Assembly: GCA_021802205.1 (NCBI GenBank)
Contig: JAKAAT010000009.1
Span: 1 to 42,241 of the forward strand
Source: Thermoplasmata archaeon
GTDB taxonomy: Archaea; Thermoplasmatota; Thermoplasmata; Thermoplasmatales; Thermoplasmataceae
Direction: 5' to 3'
Length of the DNA: 42,241 nt
Shown here one piece after another: positions 1-8,920 of the stretch. The notes below the pieces were generated by a model. It was not told the origin of the DNA. It made no database searches and worked only from the letters and a program-made list of their open reading frames with translations. The first letter of the stretch is position 1, and every line of letters begins with the position of its first letter. Made by a program: the position numbers and the translations under genes.

Positions 1-46
1 TTCTGGCTTGGTCTTTCAGATAAAAAATAATTTAAATATTTTATAA

Positions 47-1195
47 TTAATTTTTACCTACTTTCCATGAATACTGGTAATTTTTATCCTTTATGGATTC
101 AGCCTTTTCTGTAGGCAGAAGCCATTTATAGGATTCCACCATTATGGCTACTTCATCGGTCTTCTCCGCACCTATACTCTTTTCAATTACACCTGGCTGT
201 GGTCCATGTGTCATTCCATGAACATGCATTGTAATTGATTTTTCTCCTATGCCCTCCCTGCTCATGAAATTCCCCGATGAATAGAAGATGAGTTCATCTG
301 AATCTATATTGTTGTGATAATATGGAACAGGAATAGCCTTCTCGTGGAAATCAAATAGCCTGGGAAGGAAAGCCCCGATCATGAAATACTTCGATTCAAA
401 TACAGTGTGTACCGGAGGTGGCATGTGTAGTTTTCCTACAATCGGTGCAAATTTATCGATGTTGATGGAAAACGGGTAAAGATAACCATCATAACCTTCC
501 AGATCAAATACCGGATTATTTCTCACCGTATTAAGATAATAATTACTATAATCGACCCTTATACGGTATTCACCTTTCTTATTTTCAGGCTCTACAAATT
601 CAGGTATCTGTATATCCCTGGAATAGTAGGGCATACCTTCTTTCAACTGTCCATATTTATTCATGTAATGATCTGGAATCTCCATGTGATCTGTTGAAAT
701 AGTAAAGAAGAAAAATGACCTTTCATTCATTATTGCTCTGTAGGTTGTACCCTTAGGAATATATATAAAATCCCCTTTTCTGAATTTCAGTATCCCGAAC
801 GGGGATCTAATTGCACCGGAACCGGAATGGACAAAGAAAACCTCATCACAGAGTGCGTTCCTGAAGTACTCATCTGTATTTGCATCGGTATCTATGATCC
901 CGGTTCTGATTGAATTATTGAAGAACAGAACCTGCCTGCCAGTATAGAAGTTATCCAGCTTACCAAGTTCTCCGGTACGGAGATGCCTATGCTCCATTAA
1001 CTCCACAGGTGATAATTTCTCACGGTACTGGACATCTGTACTCTCGATCTCTGCAGGGTCAAACCTGTGGTATAACAAAGAATATCGCCCGTCAAAGGCA
1101 TTCAGACCGAAAAGCTCCTCCTTCTGTATGTGATTTCTATCATCATACGTGTGCCTCTGTTCGGGCACCCTTCCCATTTTTACATAGTAAACCAT
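47..1195 (-). CDS. hmgA: Homogentisate 1,2-dioxygenase
   Basis: Predicted to open the ring of homogentisate to maleylacetoacetate in tyrosine catabolism, using a mononuclear iron in the cytoplasm. The 382-residue protein is a bicupin. Candidate iron ligands are His294 and Glu301 in PYYHNNIDSDE and a His in the HVHGMTHGPQPG stretch (about 323-335), matching the His-Glu-His set known for the family. It is the third gene of a minus-strand operon: the fah stop is immediately before this ATG, and an AGGGTGG ribosome site lies inside the end of fah. Length is a little shorter than the roughly 440-residue animal enzymes but usual for prokaryotic forms. Family call is firm; activity is inferred from family and neighbours. 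Confidence 0.93.
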   Translation of the reverse strand: MVYYVKMGRVPEQRHTYDDRNHIQKEELFGLNAFDGRYSLLYHRFDPAEIESTDVQYREKLSPVELMEHRHLRTGELGKLDNFYTGRQVLFFNNSIRTGIIDTDANTDEYFRNALCDEVFFVHSGSGAIRSPFGILKFRKGDFIYIPKGTTYRAIMNERSFFFFTISTDHMEIPDHYMNKYGQLKEGMPYYSRDIQIPEFVEPENKKGEYRIRVDYSNYYLNTVRNNPVFDLEGYDGYLYPFSINIDKFAPIVGKLHMPPPVHTVFESKYFMIGAFLPRLFDFHEKAIPVPYYHNNIDSDELIFYSSGNFMSREGIGEKSITMHVHGMTHGPQPGVIEKSIGAEKTDEVAIMVESYKWLLPTEKAESIKDKNYQYSWKVGKN

Positions 1196-2077
1196 TCATA
1201 CCACCCTGTTAACAAGTGTCCCCAGCTGCTGGGATTCAAACCTCACTTCATCGCCGGATTTAAGCCATGGATATTTACCAAGCTCAAGGAGGCAACCAGT
1301 TCCGAATGTACCGCTTCCAATTACATCACCGGGGAGCAACGGAACCGATTCAGAAGCCCGTTCAAGCATTGAATCGAAACTGAAATATATATTTTTCAAA
1401 TTATTCTGAGAATAGAGTTTGCCGTTGACATAGCCCCTCATTTCGATATTTATCTTTCCATTTTCCTCATCTCTGAGAATTTCATCTCTGGTCACAAGAA
1501 ACGGCCCGAATGAAGTTGCATAGTCCTTTCCCTTTGCAGGTCCCAGCATAATTTTCATCTCTTCTTTTTGAATGTCACGGAGACTCCAGTCATTCATGAT
1601 TATAAACCCAAAGATTGAATCCATGCAATTTTTATGGCAATCCTCAACCTTTTTACCTATAACTGCTGCGACCTCCATTTCATAATCAAAAGCCCTGCTC
1701 TTATCCGGATATTTGATAACATACCCGGATGGGTATATATTAGGCGTGCATGAAAAGTAAAATACAGGGAATTTATACCATTCTGGAATCATTTCAAGCC
1801 CCTTATTTTTTCTCGCATTCTTTACATGGTCTTCAAACGAGTAGAAATCCCGGACGGATCGCATTCCGGGTATTGGGACGCTGTACTTTACGTTCTCCGG
1901 TTTTATTTCCGAGCTTAACTCAGGCTTCAATTTTATTATATCATCATATAGACTGTAAAATTTTTTCTCAAGTTCTTTTTCATCGATTCCCAGCATGGAA
2001 GCAATACTGAAATACTTCTCATTGTTATAAATACAGTAAATAGATTTATTTGACAGCTCCAGCAAGCAGATTTTCAT
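1196..2077 (-). CDS. Fumarylacetoacetate hydrolase family protein
   Basis: Likely cleaves fumarylacetoacetate (or maleylacetoacetate directly) to acetoacetate and fumarate/maleate. The 293 residues end in the FAH fold. Visible are the candidate catalytic His84 in FEDHVKNAR, acidic metal ligands in DYEMEVA (Glu133, Glu135) and Asp163 in NDWSLRD, and the lysine-containing KGKDYATSFGP loop. It overlaps hppD by four bases (ATGA) with a GAGAGGT ribosome site, so it is translationally coupled and placed between the two ring-processing dioxygenases. No maleylacetoacetate isomerase is seen nearby. FAH-fold proteins also include other hydrolases and decarboxylases, but the operon strongly favours the tyrosine-pathway role. 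Confidence 0.88.
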   Translation of the reverse strand: MKICLLELSNKSIYCIYNNEKYFSIASMLGIDEKELEKKFYSLYDDIIKLKPELSSEIKPENVKYSVPIPGMRSVRDFYSFEDHVKNARKNKGLEMIPEWYKFPVFYFSCTPNIYPSGYVIKYPDKSRAFDYEMEVAAVIGKKVEDCHKNCMDSIFGFIIMNDWSLRDIQKEEMKIMLGPAKGKDYATSFGPFLVTRDEILRDEENGKINIEMRGYVNGKLYSQNNLKNIYFSFDSMLERASESVPLLPGDVIGSGTFGTGCLLELGKYPWLKSGDEVRFESQQLGTLVNRVV

Positions 2078-3153
2078 AAATTACCTCTCTGAGCCTGTTC
2101 CCTTTCTATGGATTCAAACAGTGCCTTAAAGTTCCCTGCACCGAAGGATTTTGCGCCCTTTCTTTCTATAATTTCAAAGAATACAGTGGGCCTGTCAGTC
2201 AGTGGTTTTGTGAAGATCTGGAGTAAATAGCCATCCTCGTCACGATCTACCAGAATATTGAGTTTTTTCAACTTTTCTATATCCTCGTCAACGTCTCCAA
2301 CCCTTTCGGTGAGGTTATCATAATAGGATGCAGGTGTATCCAGGAACTGTATTCCGTTCTCTTTCAGTCTGGAAACAGTATCAATAATATTGTCGGTCTT
2401 CAGAGCTATATGCTGTACGCCCTGGGAGTTGTAGTAGTCCAGGTATTCTTCAATCTGCGATTTTTTTAAGCCCTTTGCAGGCTCATTCAGGGGAAATACT
2501 ATGTTATCATTGTATTTTACAACCTTGGATCTCAGTGCGGAGTAGTCTGTACGTATCATTTTATCATCAAAGGTTATCAGCTGGCTAAAATTCATATTTT
2601 TAATATAATAATTCACCCACTGGTCCATCTCCCCCTCATAAACATTACCAACTACATGGTCTACCTTGTAAATACCTGTATCTTTTGCTTCTGATTCCAT
2701 TTGTGCATATCCAGGTAAGAAACCCTTATAATCGCCTCTTTCAATAAGTGTGTGCAATGTATCTCCATAGGTCTTTGTTACCGCCTTCCTTATCTTGCCA
2801 TTTTCATCCTTCTCTTCCATAATCGCAGAGACCTTTACATTTTTTGATTCCAGATGTTTTTTTGTAAAATCCAGATCATCAACCTCGAGAGAAATATCCC
2901 GGACGCCGTCTCCGTGATTTGCTATTGATTTATTTATATCGGAATCTGCATTGAGTGAACTTGTAAAAACTAGATTTATATCTCCACGATTAAGGAGAAA
3001 CGAAGAGTTTTGTCTGTTTCCTGTTTCAAGCCCTGAATATGCTTTTAAATTCAATCCGAGTCCGTTCTTCATAAAGTATGACCATGTTTTTGCGCTACTT
3101 ACATAGAATTCTATATGGTTTATTTTTTTAAACAGTTCATCATTATCGTACAT
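2074..3153 (-). CDS. hppD: 4-hydroxyphenylpyruvate dioxygenase
   Basis: Converts 4-hydroxyphenylpyruvate to homogentisate, the first committed step of this degradation operon. The 359-residue protein has two vicinal-oxygen-chelate halves. The C-terminal half carries the expected iron triad: His166 (VDHVVGNV), His248 (GVQHIALKT) and Glu327 (FFEIIER). Length matches the family. ATG at 3153 is preferred because an archaeal TATA element lies about 24 nt upstream, predicting a leaderless transcript. It is the first gene of hppD-fah-hmgA and is divergent from an acetoacetyl-CoA synthetase. Confidence 0.95.
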   Translation of the reverse strand: MYDNDELFKKINHIEFYVSSAKTWSYFMKNGLGLNLKAYSGLETGNRQNSSFLLNRGDINLVFTSSLNADSDINKSIANHGDGVRDISLEVDDLDFTKKHLESKNVKVSAIMEEKDENGKIRKAVTKTYGDTLHTLIERGDYKGFLPGYAQMESEAKDTGIYKVDHVVGNVYEGEMDQWVNYYIKNMNFSQLITFDDKMIRTDYSALRSKVVKYNDNIVFPLNEPAKGLKKSQIEEYLDYYNSQGVQHIALKTDNIIDTVSRLKENGIQFLDTPASYYDNLTERVGDVDEDIEKLKKLNILVDRDEDGYLLQIFTKPLTDRPTVFFEIIERKGAKSFGAGNFKALFESIEREQAQRGNL

Positions 3154-3171
3154 ATAAACATATTTACATTT

Positions 3172-3180
3172 GTTTATATT
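3172..3180 (-). promoter_or_regulatory. TATA box of the hppD operon
   Basis: AATATAAAC on the minus strand is centred about 24 nt before the hppD ATG, the distance expected for an archaeal TATA box driving a leaderless mRNA. Confidence 0.55.
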
Positions 3181-3243
3181 AACCTTTCGTTAATTATAAA
3201 TGCATGTTATTCTCTCGCATAGTAGATGAATGTAGGCAAGATA

Positions 3244-3253
3244 TTTATATATA
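3244..3253 (+). promoter_or_regulatory. TATA box of the acetoacetyl-CoA synthetase gene
   Basis: TTTATATATA is centred about 22 nt before the ATG at 3270. With the hppD box it makes a compact divergent promoter region of 116 bp, which could allow shared control of tyrosine degradation and acetoacetate activation. Confidence 0.6.
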
Positions 3254-3269
3254 ATTATGTTGAAGCATT

Positions 3270-5207
3270 ATGAGTCTGGAGGAACAACCCCTGTGGGTAC
3301 CGGATGAAAATTATAAAAAAGATTCTGCCATGGAACATTTTTTAAAGTATATTAATCACAAGTACGGGTATCATTTCAGGAATTATCAGGAGTTATGGGC
3401 GTGGTCCGTAAATAATACTGAGGATTTCTGGGTCTCTCTTTCAGGGTTTTATAATTTAAATATCCATGGCTATAAATATATCCATAGGGGGCAAAATGTA
3501 AATAGCACATGGTTCGAAGGATCTAAATTGAATTATGCAGGTTACGTTTATAGAAACAGAAATCTAGAGAAGGCAGCTATAATCCAATATAATGAATGTG
3601 GAAATGAACTCAGCATATCATATAAGGATCTCTGGAAAAAAGTGTCTTCCATGGCATATTATTTATTAAGCCAGGGTATAGAAAAAGGGGACAGGGTATG
3701 TGCCTATATCGGTAATATTCCAGAGGCGGTTATTTCTTTTCTGGCATCGGCGGCAATAGGGGCAATATGGTCATCATGCTCACCTGATTTTGGTGTAAAA
3801 GGAGTTATCGAGAGATTTTCGCAGATTGATCCTTCAGTATTAATTGTTTCACCTGAATACTCTTATAATGGCAGGAAATTTGAGAGAACACACAATGCAT
3901 CCGAAATTCTTAAAAACTTGCCAAATGTAAGGCTGGCTATTTCCACGGGAGATATAAAAATAAACCATTTCATAAATTTTAAGGATATACCTGAAAATCC
4001 GGGAGAATTTATCCCTGTCAACGTTGACTTTTCCCATCCATTATGGATACTCTATTCCTCAGGAACAACGGGAAAACCCAAAGCCATAGTTCACGGGCAC
4101 GGAGGTATTGTACTGGAGCATTTCAAGGTTCTCGGCCTGCATATGGGCATATCTGAAAATAGTGTATTCACATGGGCAACTACCACCGGATGGATGATGT
4201 GGAATATACTCGTCAGTGGTCTTATAATGGGTTCTACAATAGTTATGTATGATGGGAGTGTCAGTTATCCCGATATATCGATTCTATGGAAAATAACTGA
4301 AAAATTTAAAATTACCCATCTGGGCATAAGTGCTGCATACATAGAATCAATGATGAAATTGAATTATTATCCAGCAGAAATCTATGAATTGAAAAATCTT
4401 GAGTTTATGGGTTCCACAGGAAGTCCCCTGTCAAAGGAAGCTTTCAGATTTGTTTATTTCAGGGTCAAGAAAAATATTTGGCTATCATCACTGAGTGGCG
4501 GAACTGACTTATGCTCCGCCATATGCCTGGGATCTCCTATTCTTCCGGTTTATCCTGGAAAAATTCAGTGCAGGGGGCTGGGTGCTGCTGTGGAATCACT
4601 GGACGAAAATGGAAAATCGATCACAGGCATGAAAGGTGAACTGGTAATTACTAAAGCCATGCCGAATATGCCCGTTTTCTTCTGGAACGATCCGGAAAAG
4701 GAAAGATACTATAAAAGTTATTATGACTTTTATCCGGGAATATGGAGGCACGGTGATTTTATATCAATATTCAAGGATGGAAGCATCGTTATTTACGGAA
4801 GGTCCGATGCAGTACTCAACAGAAACGGAATCAGAATAGGAACCGGAGAAATTTATTCAACTGTTGAGGCTATAGATTTTGTTAAGGATTCTATTGTAAT
4901 TGGATACAGGAATAATAATAAGTATATCATAGTTTTATTTGTGGAACTCAAGGAGGGATTAACTCTGGATACTGATAAAGAAACAGAAATAAGGAAACAT
5001 ATAAGGGAAGACCTATCCCCAAGGCATGTGCCCGATATTGTACTGGAGGTACCGGAAATACCTGAAACACTTAATGGTAAGAAAATGGAGGTGCCGTTGA
5101 CCAGGATAATGGAAGGAGAACCAGTAAACTCTGTAATAAATACGGAATCCCTGAAAAATCAATCTGCGCTGGACTATTTCCTCAGGTTAAAACAACAAAT
5201 ACAGTAA
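3270..5207 (+). CDS. Acetoacetyl-CoA synthetase (acetoacetate-CoA ligase)
   Basis: ATP-dependent, AMP-forming activation of acetoacetate to acetoacetyl-CoA. The 645-residue protein has the adenylate-forming enzyme layout: an N-terminal acyl-CoA synthetase cap, the phosphate loop YSSGTTGKPKAIVHG near residue 262, the GRSDAVLNRNGIRIGTGEIY hinge region near 510, and a C-terminal catalytic lysine motif LNGKKMEVP. The extended N-terminus and the WAWSVNNTEDFW segment favour acetoacetyl-CoA rather than acetyl-CoA synthetase. The neighbouring tyrosine operon yields acetoacetate, which supports this substrate. Substrate specificity is inference. Confidence 0.87.
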   Translation: MSLEEQPLWVPDENYKKDSAMEHFLKYINHKYGYHFRNYQELWAWSVNNTEDFWVSLSGFYNLNIHGYKYIHRGQNVNSTWFEGSKLNYAGYVYRNRNLEKAAIIQYNECGNELSISYKDLWKKVSSMAYYLLSQGIEKGDRVCAYIGNIPEAVISFLASAAIGAIWSSCSPDFGVKGVIERFSQIDPSVLIVSPEYSYNGRKFERTHNASEILKNLPNVRLAISTGDIKINHFINFKDIPENPGEFIPVNVDFSHPLWILYSSGTTGKPKAIVHGHGGIVLEHFKVLGLHMGISENSVFTWATTTGWMMWNILVSGLIMGSTIVMYDGSVSYPDISILWKITEKFKITHLGISAAYIESMMKLNYYPAEIYELKNLEFMGSTGSPLSKEAFRFVYFRVKKNIWLSSLSGGTDLCSAICLGSPILPVYPGKIQCRGLGAAVESLDENGKSITGMKGELVITKAMPNMPVFFWNDPEKERYYKSYYDFYPGIWRHGDFISIFKDGSIVIYGRSDAVLNRNGIRIGTGEIYSTVEAIDFVKDSIVIGYRNNNKYIIVLFVELKEGLTLDTDKETEIRKHIREDLSPRHVPDIVLEVPEIPETLNGKKMEVPLTRIMEGEPVNSVINTESLKNQSALDYFLRLKQQIQ

Positions 5208-5224
5208 TTAAATAATCGTCATTC

Positions 5225-5233
5225 TTTTATATT
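5225..5233 (+). promoter_or_regulatory. TATA box of the cyclase-family gene
   Basis: TTTTATATT is centred about 23 nt before ATG 5252, suggesting that this gene has its own leaderless transcript despite sitting 44 nt after the synthetase gene. Confidence 0.45.
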
Positions 5234-5251
5234 CTGTAATTATGTATAATA

Positions 5252-6178
5252 ATGGATAACAATGGATCTGTAAAAGAGAAAATGTATAACACTGATTCTG
5301 ATCTTTCTTCCAGTTTTGGTCCTGAAGATCAAAGGGGAAATTTGAATTATATTGACAGTAAAAAAGTGCTGAATGCCCTGAAAATACCAGAGAAGGGAAA
5401 ATTATACAGGATGTCGCATACCGTATACAACGGCATGGCCGATCGGCAGACACACGGACCTTATTTCTTTGATATAATGCTCAGACCATATGATAATGGC
5501 TTTACCGAGAAATATGAAAACAGGTACGGTCCTTCCCTGGGAAGACTAGAAATGTGCGACCACACGGCCACACATATTGACGCATTGTCCCATATGGCAT
5601 ATGACGGTAAATTTTTCAACAATATTCCGGTCAAGAGTGTTATATCCAATACCGGATATTCTAAAATGGGAATAGAGAATGTGGGACCCATAGTTACCAG
5701 AGGTATAATGGTTGATATAGCAGGATACAGGGGAGCAGATATACTGAATGGAGGCACAACAATTGAAGTTACAGATGTGAAAGATTTCCTTAAGGATAAT
5801 GATATAATTCCAGAAAAAGGAGACGCAATGTTTTTTCACACCGGAGCCTCTGCGCTATTCTCAAAGCCGGATAAGTATGATAAATTCTATGATTCTGCTC
5901 CCGGGATAGGCTTCCATCTGGCAGAATATCTGCGGGAAAATAATATCTCAGTAACTGGGAGTGATACTCCATCATCAGAGGTTGTTCCCCCTGAAGCCAA
6001 AAATACAAGGCTTCCGGTTCATCAGTTCCTGATTGCCCGCGCAGGAATACATATTATAGACAATTTGAGCCTCCACCGGATGGCCAAAGACAAAGTTTAC
6101 GAATTCATGTTTGTCTGCTCCCCTATACCATTCCTTGGTGCTACTGCGTCGCCTGTTTCGCCTGTTGCTATAATTTAA
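5252..6178 (+). CDS. Cyclase-family (kynurenine formamidase-like) metal-dependent hydrolase
   Basis: A 308-residue member of the cyclase family (Pfam Cyclase type). The signature DHTATHIDALSH near residues 107-118 corresponds to the HxGTHxDxxxH metal-binding motif, and a second conserved region follows at FFHTGASALF. Family members hydrolyse N-formylkynurenine, isatin or related amides/lactones, so the substrate cannot be fixed. Placement after the acetoacetyl-CoA synthetase and near the tyrosine operon hints at aromatic compound breakdown. No tryptophan dioxygenase or kynureninase is visible to support a kynurenine pathway. Confidence 0.78.
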   Translation: MDNNGSVKEKMYNTDSDLSSSFGPEDQRGNLNYIDSKKVLNALKIPEKGKLYRMSHTVYNGMADRQTHGPYFFDIMLRPYDNGFTEKYENRYGPSLGRLEMCDHTATHIDALSHMAYDGKFFNNIPVKSVISNTGYSKMGIENVGPIVTRGIMVDIAGYRGADILNGGTTIEVTDVKDFLKDNDIIPEKGDAMFFHTGASALFSKPDKYDKFYDSAPGIGFHLAEYLRENNISVTGSDTPSSEVVPPEAKNTRLPVHQFLIARAGIHIIDNLSLHRMAKDKVYEFMFVCSPIPFLGATASPVSPVAII

Positions 6179-6179
6179 A

Positions 6180-7100
6180 TCATTGTAATTGTTTATTTTT
6201 CTCCATCTCATTGTTATATAATTTTTTCATTGCCAAATTTTTGAAAAAGATCGAGGATATCATAACCTTAAACTCGTAACTCCTCGGTTCCATTGACCCT
6301 GTGAAAAGTATTTTTATATAATCTTTTATGAAGGGTTTCGGTCCTCCGAATAGGTTAATTCTTATTCTTGTGAAGCTTTCCCTGTGATTTATTATCTTTA
6401 ATGCCCTGCCGGACGTAAATATTGATTTCATAGTAACATATGATTGCAATATTTTTGAAAGGGAATTTATAGAAAATTCTCTGAATGATTCTATACTATT
6501 AAATGAATGAGTTACACTATTTTCTGTTACCCTGTAGTATGTAAGTACTGTATCATCAATTTCAATCTTCATACCTGATTCCCGAGCATACATGTACATT
6601 AATGTATCAATACTCTTCGAAACCATTGTGAGCGTATCAACATTTATAATATCCTTTCTTATTGAAATAGATGAGATGTTAAAATCCGGATTGATATTTT
6701 TATATTTTATAGGTTGATTATTATCGTCAATTGATGAAAAATTATTATGTAGATACACAAGATTTTTCGTTGTTTTAAATTTATTATAAACATATTCCAG
6801 TTTATTCTCATAAAATTTGTCGTCGTCGTCAAGGAAACATATTACATTTCCCGTTGCATATGATAATGCCTCTCTTATTTTTCCGGACAGGGAAATATCC
6901 TGACTAATTAGTGATTTTACTTTGTTTTGGGATGCGAAATCATCTATATTACTATCCGCAAAATTTTTAATAAGTATAATTTCGTAATTTTCCCTGGAGA
7001 GGCTTTGATGAATCACGGACTTCAGGGCATTTAATATGTATAGTTTTCTATTATAATCGGAAATAATTACAGAAATATACGTTCTTTTTTGTTCTTCCAT
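6180..7100 (-). CDS. Glycosyltransferase family 2
   Basis: Predicted GT-A fold sugar transferase acting at the cytoplasmic face of the membrane. The N-terminus ISVIISDYNRK is the typical GT2 start, and the acidic CFLDDDDKF motif (residues 91-94 from the chosen start) would bind metal and nucleotide-sugar. The ORF track begins at a TTG at 7127, but the ATG at 7100 fits the family start better (306 residues). It lies 37 nt after the flippase gene on the same strand, so the two are probably co-transcribed for surface glycan assembly. The acceptor and sugar are unknown. Confidence 0.82.
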   Translation of the reverse strand: MEEQKRTYISVIISDYNRKLYILNALKSVIHQSLSRENYEIILIKNFADSNIDDFASQNKVKSLISQDISLSGKIREALSYATGNVICFLDDDDKFYENKLEYVYNKFKTTKNLVYLHNNFSSIDDNNQPIKYKNINPDFNISSISIRKDIINVDTLTMVSKSIDTLMYMYARESGMKIEIDDTVLTYYRVTENSVTHSFNSIESFREFSINSLSKILQSYVTMKSIFTSGRALKIINHRESFTRIRINLFGGPKPFIKDYIKILFTGSMEPRSYEFKVMISSIFFKNLAMKKLYNNEMEKNKQLQ

Positions 7101-7137
7101 AATGATCAACAGTAAAGAATATAACAAATAAACCTTA

Positions 7138-8730
7138 TTATTTTATGAATCTGAAGAGCCGATCGTATCTTTTTTTCCTTTCCGTGTATTCCAGATTTCT
7201 TAATATATATTTCAATGTGCCAAATCTGTTCGGTATTACGGAAAGAATATAATCCATTTCTTCAGCACTGATAAGGCGGAAAGCCTTTATTTCTACCATA
7301 TAGATAGCAAGCCCAAGCAGGATGTAAATAAATATGTTCAGCATGCTGTACGGGAACATTCCCTGGAGTACAAATATTGCACCGAACATTATAAGGGAAG
7401 ATAGCCATATTCTTATAACTCTCGGTATATCATAGTTATTCACACCAAATTTCCTTGCATAGTGATAAACAATTGCAAAGTTAACAGCATTCATGGATGA
7501 GTATGCTATGGCTGCACCTATTATATTGAACATGGGTATAAGCACTATGGATAAAACTACATTGGAGGAAAGGGAAAGGGCGGATGAGTAAACAAAAATC
7601 TTTGTTTTTCTGATGCTTGAAATACCGGATGATAGGACAACGGATCCTATGAAGAATGAGGTAATGAACATGATAATCATCAATGGTATATATGCAATTG
7701 TGTATTGGTTACCTGCAAATTCATACAATATAATTCTGGACAATGCTGCAATGCCCAGTGCTGCCGGAATGTATATAAGAGAAACTATATTGAGAAGTAT
7801 TCTTATGCTGCTTCTGAAACCCTCCTTATTATCCAGGGAAAAGAATGTGGATAATTTTGGAATCAGGAGGTTTGATACTGGAACCACAAGGAATGTAGCC
7901 GCAGATGCAATAATCAATGCAAAGTTGTATATTCCCAGGTATGATAAATTGATAAAGTATGAAACAACTATTCTGTCAATATAAGTGGCACTGGTTCCCA
8001 TTATAGAGGATAAAAACAGGGGAACAGAATAATAGATCAAATTACGGTAAGGCTCCTTTGCTGCGTTCTTTGTAAGATTTCCGAGCCTGTTATAGGCACG
8101 GTAAACAAAAATAAAGAATAATATTGCGCTTAAAACGTTTATTGAAGCAAGGCCCGCTATAAGATAAACGGCTTTTCCTGTTAAAAATAACATGGAAAGG
8201 GGGAAGAAATATGTGAATATATTGATAAATATATAAATTAAAGAATATTTTTTATACTGGTTAAGCCCCAGAAGCATGGAACCCAGTATATTTATCATTA
8301 CCGATCCTGCTATTGCTATGCCTATGAGTTTTATGGAAAGTATGTACGCAGTGCTGTGGAAAAACAGTAATGCTATTTCCCCTGAGGCAAAATACATGAA
8401 GACAGATGCGGAGAGGGCAAGGAGAATTGCAAAGGCCATGGTCTGTTTCATCAGTTTCATAATTGCTTTATGATTTTCCCTGACAAGATGATATGAAATA
8501 TAATGCTGTATTCCATTGGAAAGGCCGAAAACAAAGACAACAGCCATAATGTTCATAATGGCATACAGTAACGATATGGAACCTACAATGTTTACCGGTA
8601 AAATATGGGCAATGAAAAAATAAAATAGACTGGACGATATAAACATGGACGCCACAGCCGAATACTGAAATGTTACCCCGGAACTGAATGATTCAGTTAT
8701 GCTACTCAATAAACGGTTATATAAATTCAC
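7138..8730 (-). CDS. Polysaccharide/lipid-linked oligosaccharide flippase (MATE/Wzx-like)
   Basis: A 530-residue polytopic membrane protein with roughly 12-14 hydrophobic helices, in the polysaccharide biosynthesis/MurJ-MATE superfamily. The N-terminal layout (FQYSAVASMFISSSLFYFF, then GLSNGIQHYISYH) and central YIDRIVVSYF are typical of Wzx-like flippases that move lipid-linked sugars across the membrane. It uses a GTG start with no obvious ribosome site. It is followed by a GT2 glycosyltransferase and is divergent from a DUF2079 protein, forming a small surface-glycan cluster. Confidence 0.82.
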   Translation of the reverse strand: MNLYNRLLSSITESFSSGVTFQYSAVASMFISSSLFYFFIAHILPVNIVGSISLLYAIMNIMAVVFVFGLSNGIQHYISYHLVRENHKAIMKLMKQTMAFAILLALSASVFMYFASGEIALLFFHSTAYILSIKLIGIAIAGSVMINILGSMLLGLNQYKKYSLIYIFINIFTYFFPLSMLFLTGKAVYLIAGLASINVLSAILFFIFVYRAYNRLGNLTKNAAKEPYRNLIYYSVPLFLSSIMGTSATYIDRIVVSYFINLSYLGIYNFALIIASAATFLVVPVSNLLIPKLSTFFSLDNKEGFRSSIRILLNIVSLIYIPAALGIAALSRIILYEFAGNQYTIAYIPLMIIMFITSFFIGSVVLSSGISSIRKTKIFVYSSALSLSSNVVLSIVLIPMFNIIGAAIAYSSMNAVNFAIVYHYARKFGVNNYDIPRVIRIWLSSLIMFGAIFVLQGMFPYSMLNIFIYILLGLAIYMVEIKAFRLISAEEMDYILSVIPNRFGTLKYILRNLEYTERKKRYDRLFRFIK

Positions 8731-8891
8731 GATAAAAACTTATCCATTGCTAATTAATAATGGATAATACTTTAAAATATTCATTAAACCTGAAATATTT
8801 TGACATTAATTAATACAGTCACTGTTTTTTCCATCTATATCTATCCTCTAAAAATTCAATTTCAATTATTTTCTCACCTTTTCAGTAAAAT

Positions 8892-8904
8892 AAATATATA
8901 AATA
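8892..8904 (+). promoter_or_regulatory. TATA box of the DUF2079 gene
   Basis: AAATATATAAATA is centred 23 nt before ATG 8921, a strong archaeal TATA match that predicts a leaderless mRNA. Confidence 0.65.
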
Positions 8905-8920
8905 GATACTGACCAATTAA

